Of a stretch of 64,000 nucleotides of DNA, positions 45,478 through 55,257 are shown one piece after another. The translations under genes and the position numbers were made by a program. This stretch comes from Aureispira sp. CCB-E (lineage in GTDB: Bacteria > Bacteroidota > Bacteroidia > Chitinophagales > Saprospiraceae), in NCBI RefSeq assembly GCF_031326345.1, contig NZ_CP133671.1, forward strand, positions 3,844,001 through 3,908,000, read 5' to 3'. The notes below the pieces were generated by a model. The model was not told the DNA's origin, ran no database searches, and saw only the letters and a list, made by a program, of their open reading frames with translations. Positions within the stretch are counted from its first letter, which is position 1, and each line of letters begins with the position of its first letter.

Positions 45478-46485
45478 TTATGCAAAGAAAAAGAAATCAT
45501 CTTTAATTTTTAGGTGCTGCTCTTTTAATATTGTTCGAATAGAGAATTGTGCATCAGGTTGAGCAATAGCGATGATCACTTGGGGTTGCTTTAAGTTGGA
45601 GAGCTCCTGCACGGGATACAACCGTTGGCCATAAATATCTTTGCCTATTTTATTACTGTTATTACAAATCCAAGTAAAAGAAACACGTTGGTCGATAAGC
45701 TTGTGGGCAATGGATTTTCCTTTTTTGCCAGCACCCCAGACTATCAATGGGCGGGTGCGATCATAGTCTAATGCTAAGAAATAGTCTAGCTTGATATCCA
45801 AAAAATTATTATCAGCATAATTAGGGTCATGTCTAGATGTGCGACCTTCTGAATCGCGCCAATAGTGCAATATATGATTAGAAGCCAAACAGGTTAAGCC
45901 TTGTTGATAAAATCGAAAACATAAATCGTAATCTTCGGGATATCGATCTGGCGCAAATGCTCCAGCAGCATCTAAATCTGTTTTGAATACCATCCAACAA
46001 GGAGAAGGAATGACACATTCTTTATAAATTTCTTGAAAATTACTTCCTTCCCGAGTAAGTTTGTTTAACCATTCGGCATAGCGTAAATAGCCATTTCCTA
46101 AAGCTTGTTCACTAAAATACTCTACTAAGCCAGTTGCCAAATGCCCAGGTCCTGCTTGATGGAGTTGAGCCTGTAATATTTCTATTTTTTTAGGAGGCAT
46201 TTTGTCATCAGAGTCCATTCGAGTAACAAAAAAACCTTTGGAATATTGGTAAGCCATTCTCAGAGCAGCAATGATACCCTTGCCTTTATTTTGATAAACT
46301 TTTATTCGATGGTCTAATGATGCATACTTTTGTAAAATATACCAACTCTTGTCTATAGAATGGTCTTCAATGGCAATTAATTCCCAATTTTTATACGTTT
46401 GCTCTCGAATAGAATCCAAACATTCTTCCAAAAAAGGAGCTGTGTTGCGAACGGGCATTAAAATACTAACAAGGGATTCGTTCAT
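45478..46485 (-). CDS. GT2 glycosyltransferase with C-terminal Rossmann-like domain
   Basis: 335 residues. The GT-A domain (1-230) starts SLVSILMPVRNTAPFLEECLDSI, has the metal-binding MDSDD near residue 93 and the YPEDYDLCFRF catalytic-acid region near 180. The C-terminal 90 residues (PLIVWGAGKKGKSIAHKLI onward) look like a small nucleotide-binding Rossmann-like domain, seen as a tail on some sugar transferases. A soluble cytoplasmic transferase is expected. It starts 2 bp after the 179-residue gene and is the last gene of a three-gene unit. The sugar and acceptor are unknown. Confidence 0.85.
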   Translation of the reverse strand: MNESLVSILMPVRNTAPFLEECLDSIREQTYKNWELIAIEDHSIDKSWYILQKYASLDHRIKVYQNKGKGIIAALRMAYQYSKGFFVTRMDSDDKMPPKKIEILQAQLHQAGPGHLATGLVEYFSEQALGNGYLRYAEWLNKLTREGSNFQEIYKECVIPSPCWMVFKTDLDAAGAFAPDRYPEDYDLCFRFYQQGLTCLASNHILHYWRDSEGRTSRHDPNYADNNFLDIKLDYFLALDYDRTRPLIVWGAGKKGKSIAHKLIDQRVSFTWICNNSNKIGKDIYGQRLYPVQELSNLKQPQVIIAIAQPDAQFSIRTILKEQHLKIKDDFFFFA

Positions 46486-46487
46486 GT

Positions 46488-47027
46488 CTATTGGTCGAAT
46501 TTTAACAAACGAAGGTATTTAGAAGTTCGCCACAAGCCATCAACTGGATGGATATACAGGTAAAGCTTAAAAGGAGTTGCTTCTGCACTATATTCCAAAG
46601 CGCCATCTTTTAAGGGACCGTGTTTTTTGAACGTTCGCTGTGTAAAATGACCAATTAGTAAGTCATGAGCAATCTTATCACAAGCAGCAGTTGTTAAACG
46701 CTGTGGAGTTTGATAAATATTGTAAATATATTGAAAATTAACAAACCATAAAACCAACCACTGGGTATTTAAAAAAGGCTTTATTTCTTGTAGCTTTTCG
46801 TTGATCTCTTTTAGAACCTCTGTCTTTCGTTTTAAAAAACTCTCTTGGATATAAGATTCTAGTATAGATTGAATTCGTTCCTGTTTGGGGCAATCCTTTT
46901 TCCCTGCTAGTTCAACTAATGTCGGAATATATGTTGGATTATAGAAAGAAGAAGCTTCATCTTGATTCTTAAAATGTAGATTTTCATCATAAGCCCATTG
47001 ATGTATGTTTTCAATTGTCACTTCCAT
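46488..47027 (-). CDS. Unrecognised protein, 179 aa
   Basis: Soluble and mostly helical, with a middle LVLWFVNFQYIYNIYQTPQRLTTAACDKIAHDLLIGHF stretch. No family is recognised and no signal peptide or membrane segment is evident. It lies 6 bp after the 505-residue gene and 2 bp before the glycosyltransferase gene, so it is translated as part of the same unit. The function is unknown. Confidence 0.55.
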   Translation of the reverse strand: MEVTIENIHQWAYDENLHFKNQDEASSFYNPTYIPTLVELAGKKDCPKQERIQSILESYIQESFLKRKTEVLKEINEKLQEIKPFLNTQWLVLWFVNFQYIYNIYQTPQRLTTAACDKIAHDLLIGHFTQRTFKKHGPLKDGALEYSAEATPFKLYLYIHPVDGLWRTSKYLRLLKFDQ

Positions 47028-47033
47028 AAATTC

Positions 47034-48551
47034 TTAACTATTTTCGTAATTGGTAATATCTAAAATCATCTCCCACAAATGTGTATAAGGGATAATTTCC
47101 AATTCATTGGGGGAGTTTCTATATTTGATGGAAGACTCTTTTAGACGATCTACGTATTTTTGGTGGACTCCAATTTTCTTGTAATCAAAATGTGCCTTTG
47201 CTAATTGTTGCAACAAACGGACAAACTGAGTAATTCTATAGTGCTCCTCTTGCTTTAATAAACGCGTAGAATACCCTTTTAGGCGCTCCACTCGTTCAAA
47301 AGCTTCTCCCAAGCGTTCTTCTTGTAGGAGAAATAGCACTTGAGCAATGACTAAAATTACAGTGAAAATACGTTGGTTTTTAGGGAAAATAATAGGCTCT
47401 TCCAAGAACCGTTTCACTTTAAATTGTTTGTAACGTTTGGGTTTCTCATTTTTGCTATCTGTTTGTATCCACAACAAGACACAAAGATAGACCTCAAATG
47501 CATTCCATTTATCTTGGTCTTCATTCGATATTTTTTTGAAACGTTTATCTTCATAAGCTCGCTCAAAAACATCGTGTGCGACAGAATATTCTTGACAGTG
47601 TATGGCTAGCAAGAGATAGTACTCGTAAAGCTGTAGCCAAATTTCGTTTTTTTCAAAAATTTTTAAATACGCTTCAGCTTGAATTTGTCCCTTTTCAAAA
47701 TCTTTTAGATGAACTAAAGCCAATAACTTTTTCAACGCGATTTTAGCTAATTTGTCTTCTCGGTATAAATGGGGATGCTCCAAAACATATTGTTCTGCCG
47801 TCTCACAAGTTGAGTAAACATTGTGATAATCTTCTTGAACTTCATGAAAAGTAGCAAAGATCATGAATTGATTGTACAGAATAACAGGTGAAGGGTGGCT
47901 TTGCGACAATTCTAAAGATCGATCACAATAAGATTGTAATAATTCAATTTTATTAGGCGCTTTAGAGTTTGACTTTTTGCTATTGAGAATGGTTCGTTCG
48001 TATAACTCATCTGATTCTATTTCAGCTTGCAATATAGCTTGGTACTTTTGGCACAACGCATTGTATTCGTTGTATGATTTTTCGTCTTCTTGCTGCATTG
48101 CATGTGTACGAAGAATTCTAGATGCACTAACGATGATGTCTGAAAATTCAAATTTTAAAGCCGTACCAACGATACTTTTAGCCAACTGAGCAGCAGTGTC
48201 TTGTGCTTTGTTGGATAGCAATATCTTGACTAACGTCCAATCTTTATGACAACTATAATAAGCTCTGTTGTAGTTTGAACTAGATGCCTGATTAACATCT
48301 AAAAAAAACAATGTATTTAATAGACGTTTTTTGAATCTAGATTTTAATTGACGGTATTTGTCGTCAGTCGGCGTGCTCTTATAAAGGGCATGAGCGGCCT
48401 CTTGGTCACTTTTTAAATCCCCTTTCATTAAGAGTTCATAGAACTCATTAAACTTTGAATTTTTCTGTTTTAAAGAGTGGTCGTCAAATATTTCAATTTT
48501 TTTGACCTTTTTCTTTGTTACAATTTTTGAAATTTCGATTAGATGCTTCAT
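47034..48551 (-). CDS. Unrecognised helical-repeat protein, 505 aa
   Basis: A basic start MKHLIEISKIVTKKKVKKIEIFDD and a conserved-looking N-terminal block (SKFNEFYELLMKGDLKSDQEAAHALY...DDKYRQLKSRFKKRLLNTLFFLD) are followed by an all-helical body with TPR-like spacing to the end. The N-terminal block recalls hypothetical proteins of the Saprospira-like lineage, but I cannot name a family. There is no signal peptide or catalytic motif. It is the first gene of the unit with the 179-residue protein and the GT2 glycosyltransferase. A scaffold role is possible and unproven. Confidence 0.55.
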   Translation of the reverse strand: MKHLIEISKIVTKKKVKKIEIFDDHSLKQKNSKFNEFYELLMKGDLKSDQEAAHALYKSTPTDDKYRQLKSRFKKRLLNTLFFLDVNQASSSNYNRAYYSCHKDWTLVKILLSNKAQDTAAQLAKSIVGTALKFEFSDIIVSASRILRTHAMQQEDEKSYNEYNALCQKYQAILQAEIESDELYERTILNSKKSNSKAPNKIELLQSYCDRSLELSQSHPSPVILYNQFMIFATFHEVQEDYHNVYSTCETAEQYVLEHPHLYREDKLAKIALKKLLALVHLKDFEKGQIQAEAYLKIFEKNEIWLQLYEYYLLLAIHCQEYSVAHDVFERAYEDKRFKKISNEDQDKWNAFEVYLCVLLWIQTDSKNEKPKRYKQFKVKRFLEEPIIFPKNQRIFTVILVIAQVLFLLQEERLGEAFERVERLKGYSTRLLKQEEHYRITQFVRLLQQLAKAHFDYKKIGVHQKYVDRLKESSIKYRNSPNELEIIPYTHLWEMILDITNYENS

Positions 48552-48907
48552 CTGTTATTTTATTATCCCCAATAATAATAGTTCGCTAAAAGAATGCAGC
48601 AATAATGAATGCAGTTTTGTCCTTTCCCAAAGTAAAAAATGAATTTTGGATTCCCTTTTTAAACTGTTCAAATGAGCTGTAGCGAATGAAAAATTAGTAA
48701 ACTATTACAATAAATATGCAGAAGAGTATTCCTTGATAAAACGTTGAGGGTGATGCAACCTTTGATTGTTTTTAGGATGCAATTCTACAACAGGTGATAG
48801 TAATATTGTATTATCATATTATCAATAAACGTAACTTTTCTTCTTGCTGTATGTCACATTTTGGCATAAATGTACTAATTAAAAAGATAAAAAAAAACAT
48901 ACGTGCA
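48552..48907. other. Intergenic region of about 356 bp
   Basis: No gene is recognised. AATAGTTCGCT at 48577 followed by GAATGCAGCAATAATGAATGC looks like a degenerate left piece of the dispersed family (to about 48613). Nothing else is distinct before the porP terminator. Confidence 0.4.
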
Positions 48908-48940
48908 TAAAAAAGCCCAATACCATTGATAGTATTGGGC
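48908..48940 (-). terminator. Rho-independent terminator of the adhesin-porP operon
   Basis: On the minus strand GCCCAATAC pairs with GTATTGGGC (9-10 bp) followed by six T, 23 bp past the porP stop. Confidence 0.93.
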
Positions 48941-48962
48941 AATATTAAATCTAAATTATTTC

Positions 48963-49940
48963 TTACAGAGAACCATCAGGAGTTTCTTCAACCTCTGGCA
49001 TTTCAAATACATCTGTACCTGGAAATTCGTAGCCAATCATCAATTCAGTAGAGCCTAAGCTATGCTGCTGAAATGTGTTTAGAGCAACATCGAATCCCAA
49101 CAAGACTGGAACACGCTTGTCGAATAAGACTTTGCACTGGAAGGATAAGAATGCGGGGTAGCGGTAGTATAGTCCTAAGGCTACTTGTTCGTTTAAAACA
49201 TGCACCGTAACGCCTCCTTCAAATTGAGGAACGGCACCTTGAATGTATCTAAGCATAATAGAAGGCTCAATAATGATTTTTTTCTCAGGAAGCCTAATTT
49301 TGTATGCAGCAGATAGGTAGTAGTGGCGATAATATCTTCCAATTGGTTCACTATTGTTGGGGCGGAAGCTAAAATTGAGCACTCGTTGTCCTAGATTAGG
49401 GGCAGCAAAACCAACGGTTAAATTTTTTGTATATAAATACAAACCTACCTCTAAATCAATGCTCCAATTTCCTGGATCAGCATTCGCAACCGCTTGGTCA
49501 TTGGGATCAATGAGTTGAATCATATCGGTACGGATAATATTGTGCGCTAAACGCCCCGAAAAACCAAGCGACAAAAATGTTTTTTTGCCTAATTTACGAT
49601 GCACTGCCCCTGAAATTTTTCCTCCCCAACGAGAGCTAGGACCTGTAACATCCCCAAATAGCAGCCCCCCTAAACCGACCAACCAATCTCCATTCTTTTT
49701 GTCTCTCCATATGGTTCCTTGATAGGTCAACCCAAATGTTTGAGGCGCTCCAGGGAAGCGAACCCATTGCCAACGGTGAAATAAGTTTAGAGAATGGTTG
49801 CCTTTCGATCCCGCAACAGCAGGGTTGATTAAAAAAGGATTGCTATTGTATTGAGCAAACAGAGGGTCTTGTTGTGCATGAAGTGTATCAGTCGTACAAA
49901 GCAACAATACACCAAGACATATTATGATGAAATTTTTCAT
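48963..49940 (-). CDS. PorP/SprF-family type IX secretion system membrane protein
   Basis: 325 residues: a signal peptide (cleavage after about LHAQ, residue 23), then the hallmark QQDPLFAQYNSNPFLINPAVAGSKGNHSL and the FHRWQWVRFPGAPQTFGLTYQG block of PorP/SprF proteins, followed by an outer-membrane beta-barrel. SprF-type proteins are needed to place large adhesins such as SprB on the cell surface, and each often adjoins its own type B substrate. The gene is preceded by the 1669-residue type B substrate with a 57-bp gap, so the two most likely form an operon. The intervening 15-bp stem-loop may tune their ratio. Confidence 0.93.
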   Translation of the reverse strand: MKNFIIICLGVLLLCTTDTLHAQQDPLFAQYNSNPFLINPAVAGSKGNHSLNLFHRWQWVRFPGAPQTFGLTYQGTIWRDKKNGDWLVGLGGLLFGDVTGPSSRWGGKISGAVHRKLGKKTFLSLGFSGRLAHNIIRTDMIQLIDPNDQAVANADPGNWSIDLEVGLYLYTKNLTVGFAAPNLGQRVLNFSFRPNNSEPIGRYYRHYYLSAAYKIRLPEKKIIIEPSIMLRYIQGAVPQFEGGVTVHVLNEQVALGLYYRYPAFLSFQCKVLFDKRVPVLLGFDVALNTFQQHSLGSTELMIGYEFPGTDVFEMPEVEETPDGSL

Positions 49941-49958
49941 AATTGATATAGTTAAATA

Positions 49959-49991
49959 GTTGCTAATACCTTCATGGAAGGCATTAGCAAC
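49959..49991 (-). promoter_or_regulatory. Intercistronic stem-loop between the adhesin gene and porP
   Basis: GTTGCTAATGCCTTC pairs with GAAGGTATTAGCAAC over 15 bp (one G-U) around a 3-base loop, inside the 57-bp gap. No long T tract follows, so it could stabilise or process the mRNA or act as a partial terminator rather than a full stop. Confidence 0.65.
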
Positions 49992-49997
49992 TTAAAA

Positions 49998-52900
49998 TTA
50001 TCGAATAATAGTGACTGTTCCTTTGTAAATTTTAGGCTCACTTAATTGTGGCTCATCTACAGAGATAACATAATAGTATGTCCCGTCAGGTACGTCTTGT
50101 CCTAGGTTTCTACCATCCCAAGTGCCATCGTAATTAACCGTTTCAAAGACAGGAAGTCCCCATCTATTGAATACTTGAACACGGTTGGTAAATAAATTCA
50201 AACAAGGAATTTCCCAGAAGTCATTAACTCCATCGCCATTAGGGGTAAATCCTGCATGGTGTGGAATACAACGCCCTACTTCGACAAGTACAGAATCCAA
50301 ACTTGTACAGCCCAACGTATCTGCTACCGTCAGTACATAAGTTGTTGTACTCAATGGTTGAATCGTAGTAGTAGCTGCCGAAGGATCGTTTACATTGGCG
50401 GTTGGTGCCCAATTATACGTGTTGATATTTCCTGTACTGGCTGTTCCGTCTAAGGTTGCAAATTGTCCGAGTAACATACCTGGAGGAGTAATGGCATTGG
50501 CAACAGCATTAACAGAAGTAAATGTAGCTGACAGCATAGCCGTATCACATTGTAAGGCATCAAACACCATGACCGACCAAGCATCGCCATTCGTCAAGTT
50601 AAGCGTCAAGGTTCCAAAATTGCCATTCGAGTTGACCAAATAAGCGTTGGTTACTCCATTGATGGTAACATTGGCAATATAATCATCATTACCAGCTGTT
50701 AGAGCAGGCATACCACCTGTAATTTGAAGATTTAGAGTAGCATTGCCAATCGAATCACAAGAATAGTTGTATAAACCAGAACCATTATTAATACTTACCC
50801 CAACATAATTAGGATCGTTACAAATATCACCACAGTTCGTTGCATTCCAAAGGAAGTGGCCACTAATACTATCTACTCCACATTGACTGTTGTCAGTGAC
50901 GACCACTAACCAATTATCTCCATCTTGAACATTGAAGGTATAATCAGTCGTGTCTCCAATTGTTCCTAGTACAGGAATTTGGTAACCAGAAGCACCAGGC
51001 GTAGAAGCACCAATAATAGTTACTAAGTAATTAGAACCATTGGCAGCAGGTTCACCACCACTTAAACGAATGGTTACATCCGCAGTTTTATCTGTAAAAC
51101 AAACATAAGGCTCTACGTTAACAGCCAAATCAAGAGGATTGTAGTTAAAGGTACCTGTTGCTGTGTCTGCACAACCATTCTCATCCGAAACGACAACCGA
51201 CCAAGTATCTCCATCAGCTATGTTAAAGCGATAAATTCCAACATTTTCTTGAGTTGTTCCATTCTGTCCTGCAATACTAGAACCTGTTGTGGTGACGGTA
51301 AATTGACCGCCATTGAAAGAAGGTGCTCCTCCCGTAATAAACAAAGTAACAACAGCATCACCGTTTGAACTACAGGTATAAACGCTGCTGTCAACAGGGT
51401 CTGGTAAAATTTGAACAGGCATCATGGTACAAATTGGACAATTAGACGTATCAAAGGTATAAATGTCTGTTAAGGTATCTGCACACATATTAATGTCAAA
51501 GACATCAAACGTCCAAGTATCACTATCATTTACTAAAAATGAGAAGTTTGCTGCTCCTCCAATGACACCATTTAATTGGGCATTTTGGAAGTTTTGCCCA
51601 AAGACAGTAGAGCCTGAAATATTGACCGTATAATTAGAGCCATCAATGGTAGGTTGACCACCGTTAACTGTAATTTGTACCAAAGCAGTACCATCCATAT
51701 TACAATTATAACTAAAGGTACTAGTAATTGGATTTAAGGCACAATAATCAGGACAATTCATTAAGTTGTAATCAAATGTTCCTGATGTCGTATCTGGACA
51801 ACCATTACTATCCAAAACAATGACCATCCAAGTGTCACCATCCATTACACTAAAGCTGAAAGGAGTAGCTGAAGGTGCTCCTGTGCCAGTTGTGGTATAG
51901 ACACCATTTCCATTAGGAGTAGTTGATCCGCTTACCGTAGCCGTATAAGCCTCGCCAACGGTTGTACTTGGGGCGCCGCCATTTAAGAATATGGTTACCA
52001 AAGCCGAATCGCCACCAGGGTAACAAGTGTAAACGGAGCTGTCAATAGGGTCAGGAGTTACAAAAACAGGATTGTTGACACAAGGATCTAAACAAGGAGT
52101 AGCATCAACAATAGCTGTTTGGTTGCATCCCATTCCATCGGTAATAACTATGGTAAAGGTATCGGCAACTGGAATAGCGTATTGGTTGGTTAGCCCAGCT
52201 GCGGTTTGTCCCATAAGCACGGTATCGCCTGCTGTATTGGTAATCCAATAATCAAATAAACTTCCGTTATAACTAGGGAAACCACCTGTTGCACTAAAAT
52301 CAATAATACAATTATTGGAATTATAATTCGTGGTTAAAATAATTTCGCTTAGGAAAACAAATGGAGCACCATTCTCAGAACTTGCACTAGGACAAGTTAA
52401 AGAACCCCAGGTTGCTGTTTCATCAGCCATAGGACCAACATAATGAACTGCATTTTGAGAAAATGGATGCGTACCATCATTCACCCAATAGTGTGGGCGA
52501 GCATAAACAGAGTCAATAAAAGTAAAGTTACCATTAATGATTGAATCAGGAATATTGACGCTATCTTGAACGATGTATCCAATATCCAAACAGTTGGCAA
52601 TGTTTGTTGTTGAAACACCATTTCCATCTACCATGACACTAGGGAAAAGTGTATCACCAAAGCAGACAAAACCTGTATCGCTTGCCATAAAGTTAACGGT
52701 ATCGCCCAAGACACTATATTGAGCATCCCCTGCATATACCTCAATTTCATTGATGTATTCAATAATGTATTGTCCTTCATCGCCAGGGTGTCCGCCATCT
52801 AATTGAATGGCATATACCGTCCCTGGAGTCAAGCAACAAAGCCCTACTATATCTCCATTAAAGCCTGTGGTACCACTAAATTCAGCTGTAATTTGTGGTG

Positions 52901-55007
52901 TTGCTTGTGTCCCATCAGTGGTATAGGTGGCTGGTTGCAAACCTCCATAACACAAACTATCTTGGAACAAAGGATAAATAGCATAATTTAGACTATCCAA
53001 ACCGACATAAGCACGCAACTTAATTTCTACCACTCCTGATGGTGGTACGGTGAAATAGTGCCAAACGGTTTGATCAGCACGTGCTGCTGGATTGGGATTA
53101 GAAAAAGGTTCTCCTGCCAAGGTTTCAATACAAGCGTTGGTATTATCACCCGCTACTGCCGAAAATGGAATGGTTTGATTGGCTGGCTTAACAGGAACCT
53201 CAAATAGGGTATCTAGCATACTCAAGCATAAAATGTCGTTTGGTGGAGGGTTGTTGGCAGGGTCGGAAGTACTAGGGTCGTATACCCAAACCTCTGCTTC
53301 ATCTGCTGTGGTAGCACCTTGAGGATCAACCATCCCATAATAGGTATAACCTGGTTCTAGGCATCGTTCCATGATGATAGCAGTTTTAGTGCCGCCTAAA
53401 ATTCCTCCAATACCACCTTCTGCATCTGCAATTTGGGTTATATTAGAACAAAATAAATCAGCAGGAGTTCCTGCCCCAAAACGTGGGTCGGGAGCATACA
53501 AAGCTGTATTTTCATTTTCGTTGACTATGGCATTATCTATATCAGCTTCAAAGTAAATTCGACCACTATTGCCTACTGTAAATTGAACCCACATGCTGCC
53601 ATCTAAGCCATTAGATAGGGTTGGAACATAGTCGTATGCTCTAAATTGTGTAGCATCTGTGCCATTGTATGGCGCTCCAATTTCTTGATCGTCAACAACA
53701 GAACTAGTAAGGTTTCCTCTATACAATTGTGTTGAAAAAGGTTGTCCACCAGCTTCTGTTCGAACAGTCGGAGATTGGGCATCAGCTGTTACGTCTATCC
53801 CTTGACAAGGGATGTCATGTCCTTGGTAAGGTGAGCCTCCCAAATCGTCTATGCGTAAACTAACATAACCTCGTTGATTACTTTGATCGGTTGTTAATTG
53901 AATGTAGTATGTTTCGCCTGCTATTAGGGCATGACCTGTTCTAATAGAAGGAAAGGCGTTACCGACACTTGAAAAATGAGCTGTAACCTTTTCATTGGGA
54001 TTAATTAGGAAAACGTCATCATCATCTTCACCTATAAATGAAAGATAATCAAATTTAGATTTAATAGGATTTGTTCCTGTAAAACCAACCCAGTTGTTGT
54101 TGCCATGAATACAGCCATAGCCATCAGCAGCATGATATACCGCTAACTCATTTCCAAAATCAGTTGTATTTAAATCTGTTTCAATCTCTACCTGTCCACT
54201 AGAAGGAGCAACAAAGGAAAACCATGCAGAACCGTGGGTGGCTATAACATCATCTCCAACTCCTGTTGTCGGTTCACCAGATTCTGTTGTCAAGTTCCCA
54301 CACCAAGCAAATTGTTGCGTTGTACTGTTAACAGGGATTTGTATGGCGTTGCAGATGTTATCCGCTACGGGAGTTACTGTTAATGGGAGGTGCTCAATGG
54401 TGAATGTGATTCGATATTCTTGAGGTGTATTGCAACGGTTTGAGCCAGTAGCAGTGTATGTTTGAGTTGAACTACTACCAATAGGAGGAAGAGTTAAAGA
54501 AACATTTTGCGTGCCTGTATTTCCTTCATTAAGAAAAGTACTATATGAGCCTGGGTCATCATTATCGTAACCAACCCAATCTATATTAAATGTGTTGGGA
54601 ACTCCACAGGGATACTCTAAGTCAAATATAATTCCATTGGTAGGGTTAAATGTTATTCCATTGGGGCTGTTAGAAGTTCCTAAGTATGGTCCATTGTCAT
54701 TATTTTTGTAAAAATGATTGGAACCTCCTCCTAGTTGTCCAGATGGAAGAGGGGCTAAATTTGGAACAGATGGATTATTGTTAGTATTCCCTTGACCATC
54801 ATCAACTTTTGCCTCCCAGACAAAATCACTTGCCCCAATTTCTAGCGGGATGCCTAATATGGTTGTAGTACAGTAACTATTATTGACAACTTCTAGTTCT
54901 GTTACAGTTATCCTCACAGTTCCCTGCCCCCAACTCGTATAGCCAATCGAGCAAAAGAACAGACAACAGAGTAAGAGTTGCAGTTTTTTGTAAGTAGTTT
55001 TTATCAT
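49998..55007 (-). CDS. Giant SprB-like adhesin with type B T9SS sorting domain
   Basis: 1669 residues. A signal peptide (about 1-28) is followed by a beta-rich N-terminal half with pre-peptidase-like blocks (AWFSFVAPSSGQVEIETDL...AVYHAADGYGC near 270 and WHYFTVPPSGVVEIKL further on). From about residue 890 there are six related repeats of about 90-110 residues. Each has a C-x-x-x-G-x-A-x-V-x-(I/L)-x-(I/L)-x-GG-x-P start and ends in DGD-x-W-x-V-x-V-x-D-x-x-x-C-x-D. The final 85 residues (HHAGFTPNGDGVNDFWEIPCL, VFNRWGLPVFE, WDGR, VPDGTYYY) form the gliding-associated type B sorting domain. SprB-like adhesins drive gliding or attachment. It is read before porP. Confidence 0.88.
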   Translation of the reverse strand: MIKTTYKKLQLLLCCLFFCSIGYTSWGQGTVRITVTELEVVNNSYCTTTILGIPLEIGASDFVWEAKVDDGQGNTNNNPSVPNLAPLPSGQLGGGSNHFYKNNDNGPYLGTSNSPNGITFNPTNGIIFDLEYPCGVPNTFNIDWVGYDNDDPGSYSTFLNEGNTGTQNVSLTLPPIGSSSTQTYTATGSNRCNTPQEYRITFTIEHLPLTVTPVADNICNAIQIPVNSTTQQFAWCGNLTTESGEPTTGVGDDVIATHGSAWFSFVAPSSGQVEIETDLNTTDFGNELAVYHAADGYGCIHGNNNWVGFTGTNPIKSKFDYLSFIGEDDDDVFLINPNEKVTAHFSSVGNAFPSIRTGHALIAGETYYIQLTTDQSNQRGYVSLRIDDLGGSPYQGHDIPCQGIDVTADAQSPTVRTEAGGQPFSTQLYRGNLTSSVVDDQEIGAPYNGTDATQFRAYDYVPTLSNGLDGSMWVQFTVGNSGRIYFEADIDNAIVNENENTALYAPDPRFGAGTPADLFCSNITQIADAEGGIGGILGGTKTAIIMERCLEPGYTYYGMVDPQGATTADEAEVWVYDPSTSDPANNPPPNDILCLSMLDTLFEVPVKPANQTIPFSAVAGDNTNACIETLAGEPFSNPNPAARADQTVWHYFTVPPSGVVEIKLRAYVGLDSLNYAIYPLFQDSLCYGGLQPATYTTDGTQATPQITAEFSGTTGFNGDIVGLCCLTPGTVYAIQLDGGHPGDEGQYIIEYINEIEVYAGDAQYSVLGDTVNFMASDTGFVCFGDTLFPSVMVDGNGVSTTNIANCLDIGYIVQDSVNIPDSIINGNFTFIDSVYARPHYWVNDGTHPFSQNAVHYVGPMADETATWGSLTCPSASSENGAPFVFLSEIILTTNYNSNNCIIDFSATGGFPSYNGSLFDYWITNTAGDTVLMGQTAAGLTNQYAIPVADTFTIVITDGMGCNQTAIVDATPCLDPCVNNPVFVTPDPIDSSVYTCYPGGDSALVTIFLNGGAPSTTVGEAYTATVSGSTTPNGNGVYTTTGTGAPSATPFSFSVMDGDTWMVIVLDSNGCPDTTSGTFDYNLMNCPDYCALNPITSTFSYNCNMDGTALVQITVNGGQPTIDGSNYTVNISGSTVFGQNFQNAQLNGVIGGAANFSFLVNDSDTWTFDVFDINMCADTLTDIYTFDTSNCPICTMMPVQILPDPVDSSVYTCSSNGDAVVTLFITGGAPSFNGGQFTVTTTGSSIAGQNGTTQENVGIYRFNIADGDTWSVVVSDENGCADTATGTFNYNPLDLAVNVEPYVCFTDKTADVTIRLSGGEPAANGSNYLVTIIGASTPGASGYQIPVLGTIGDTTDYTFNVQDGDNWLVVVTDNSQCGVDSISGHFLWNATNCGDICNDPNYVGVSINNGSGLYNYSCDSIGNATLNLQITGGMPALTAGNDDYIANVTINGVTNAYLVNSNGNFGTLTLNLTNGDAWSVMVFDALQCDTAMLSATFTSVNAVANAITPPGMLLGQFATLDGTASTGNINTYNWAPTANVNDPSAATTTIQPLSTTTYVLTVADTLGCTSLDSVLVEVGRCIPHHAGFTPNGDGVNDFWEIPCLNLFTNRVQVFNRWGLPVFETVNYDGTWDGRNLGQDVPDGTYYYVISVDEPQLSEPKIYKGTVTIIR

Positions 55008-55202
55008 ACTTAAAATAAGTTTGTATTAAAAAAGGTTATTTTTTTAAGGATTGTATGCAATTTTAAGTTTTGTTCATCGAACCTCTAAAATTAGGAAATT
55101 TTTAACGCTTTGAAAATATTTAATAATAATTCTTTTCTCTACTGCTAGGTTAAAATAAGTTTTAAAAGCACTAAATGTTTGGTTCTGTGTGGTCAAAAAC
55201 CT

Positions 55203-55236
55203 AAAAAGCCCTTAAACAGGTAAGTGCTTAAGGGCT
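55203..55236 (-). terminator. Terminator after the 1979-aa T9SS protein gene
   Basis: On the minus strand AGCCCTTAAGCACTTACCTGTTTAAGGGCT folds as a 9-bp stem with a T tail. The same hairpin, base for base, recurs at 61361-61395. Confidence 0.85.
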
Positions 55237-55257
55237 CCATTTTTTGAAAAAGAAATT

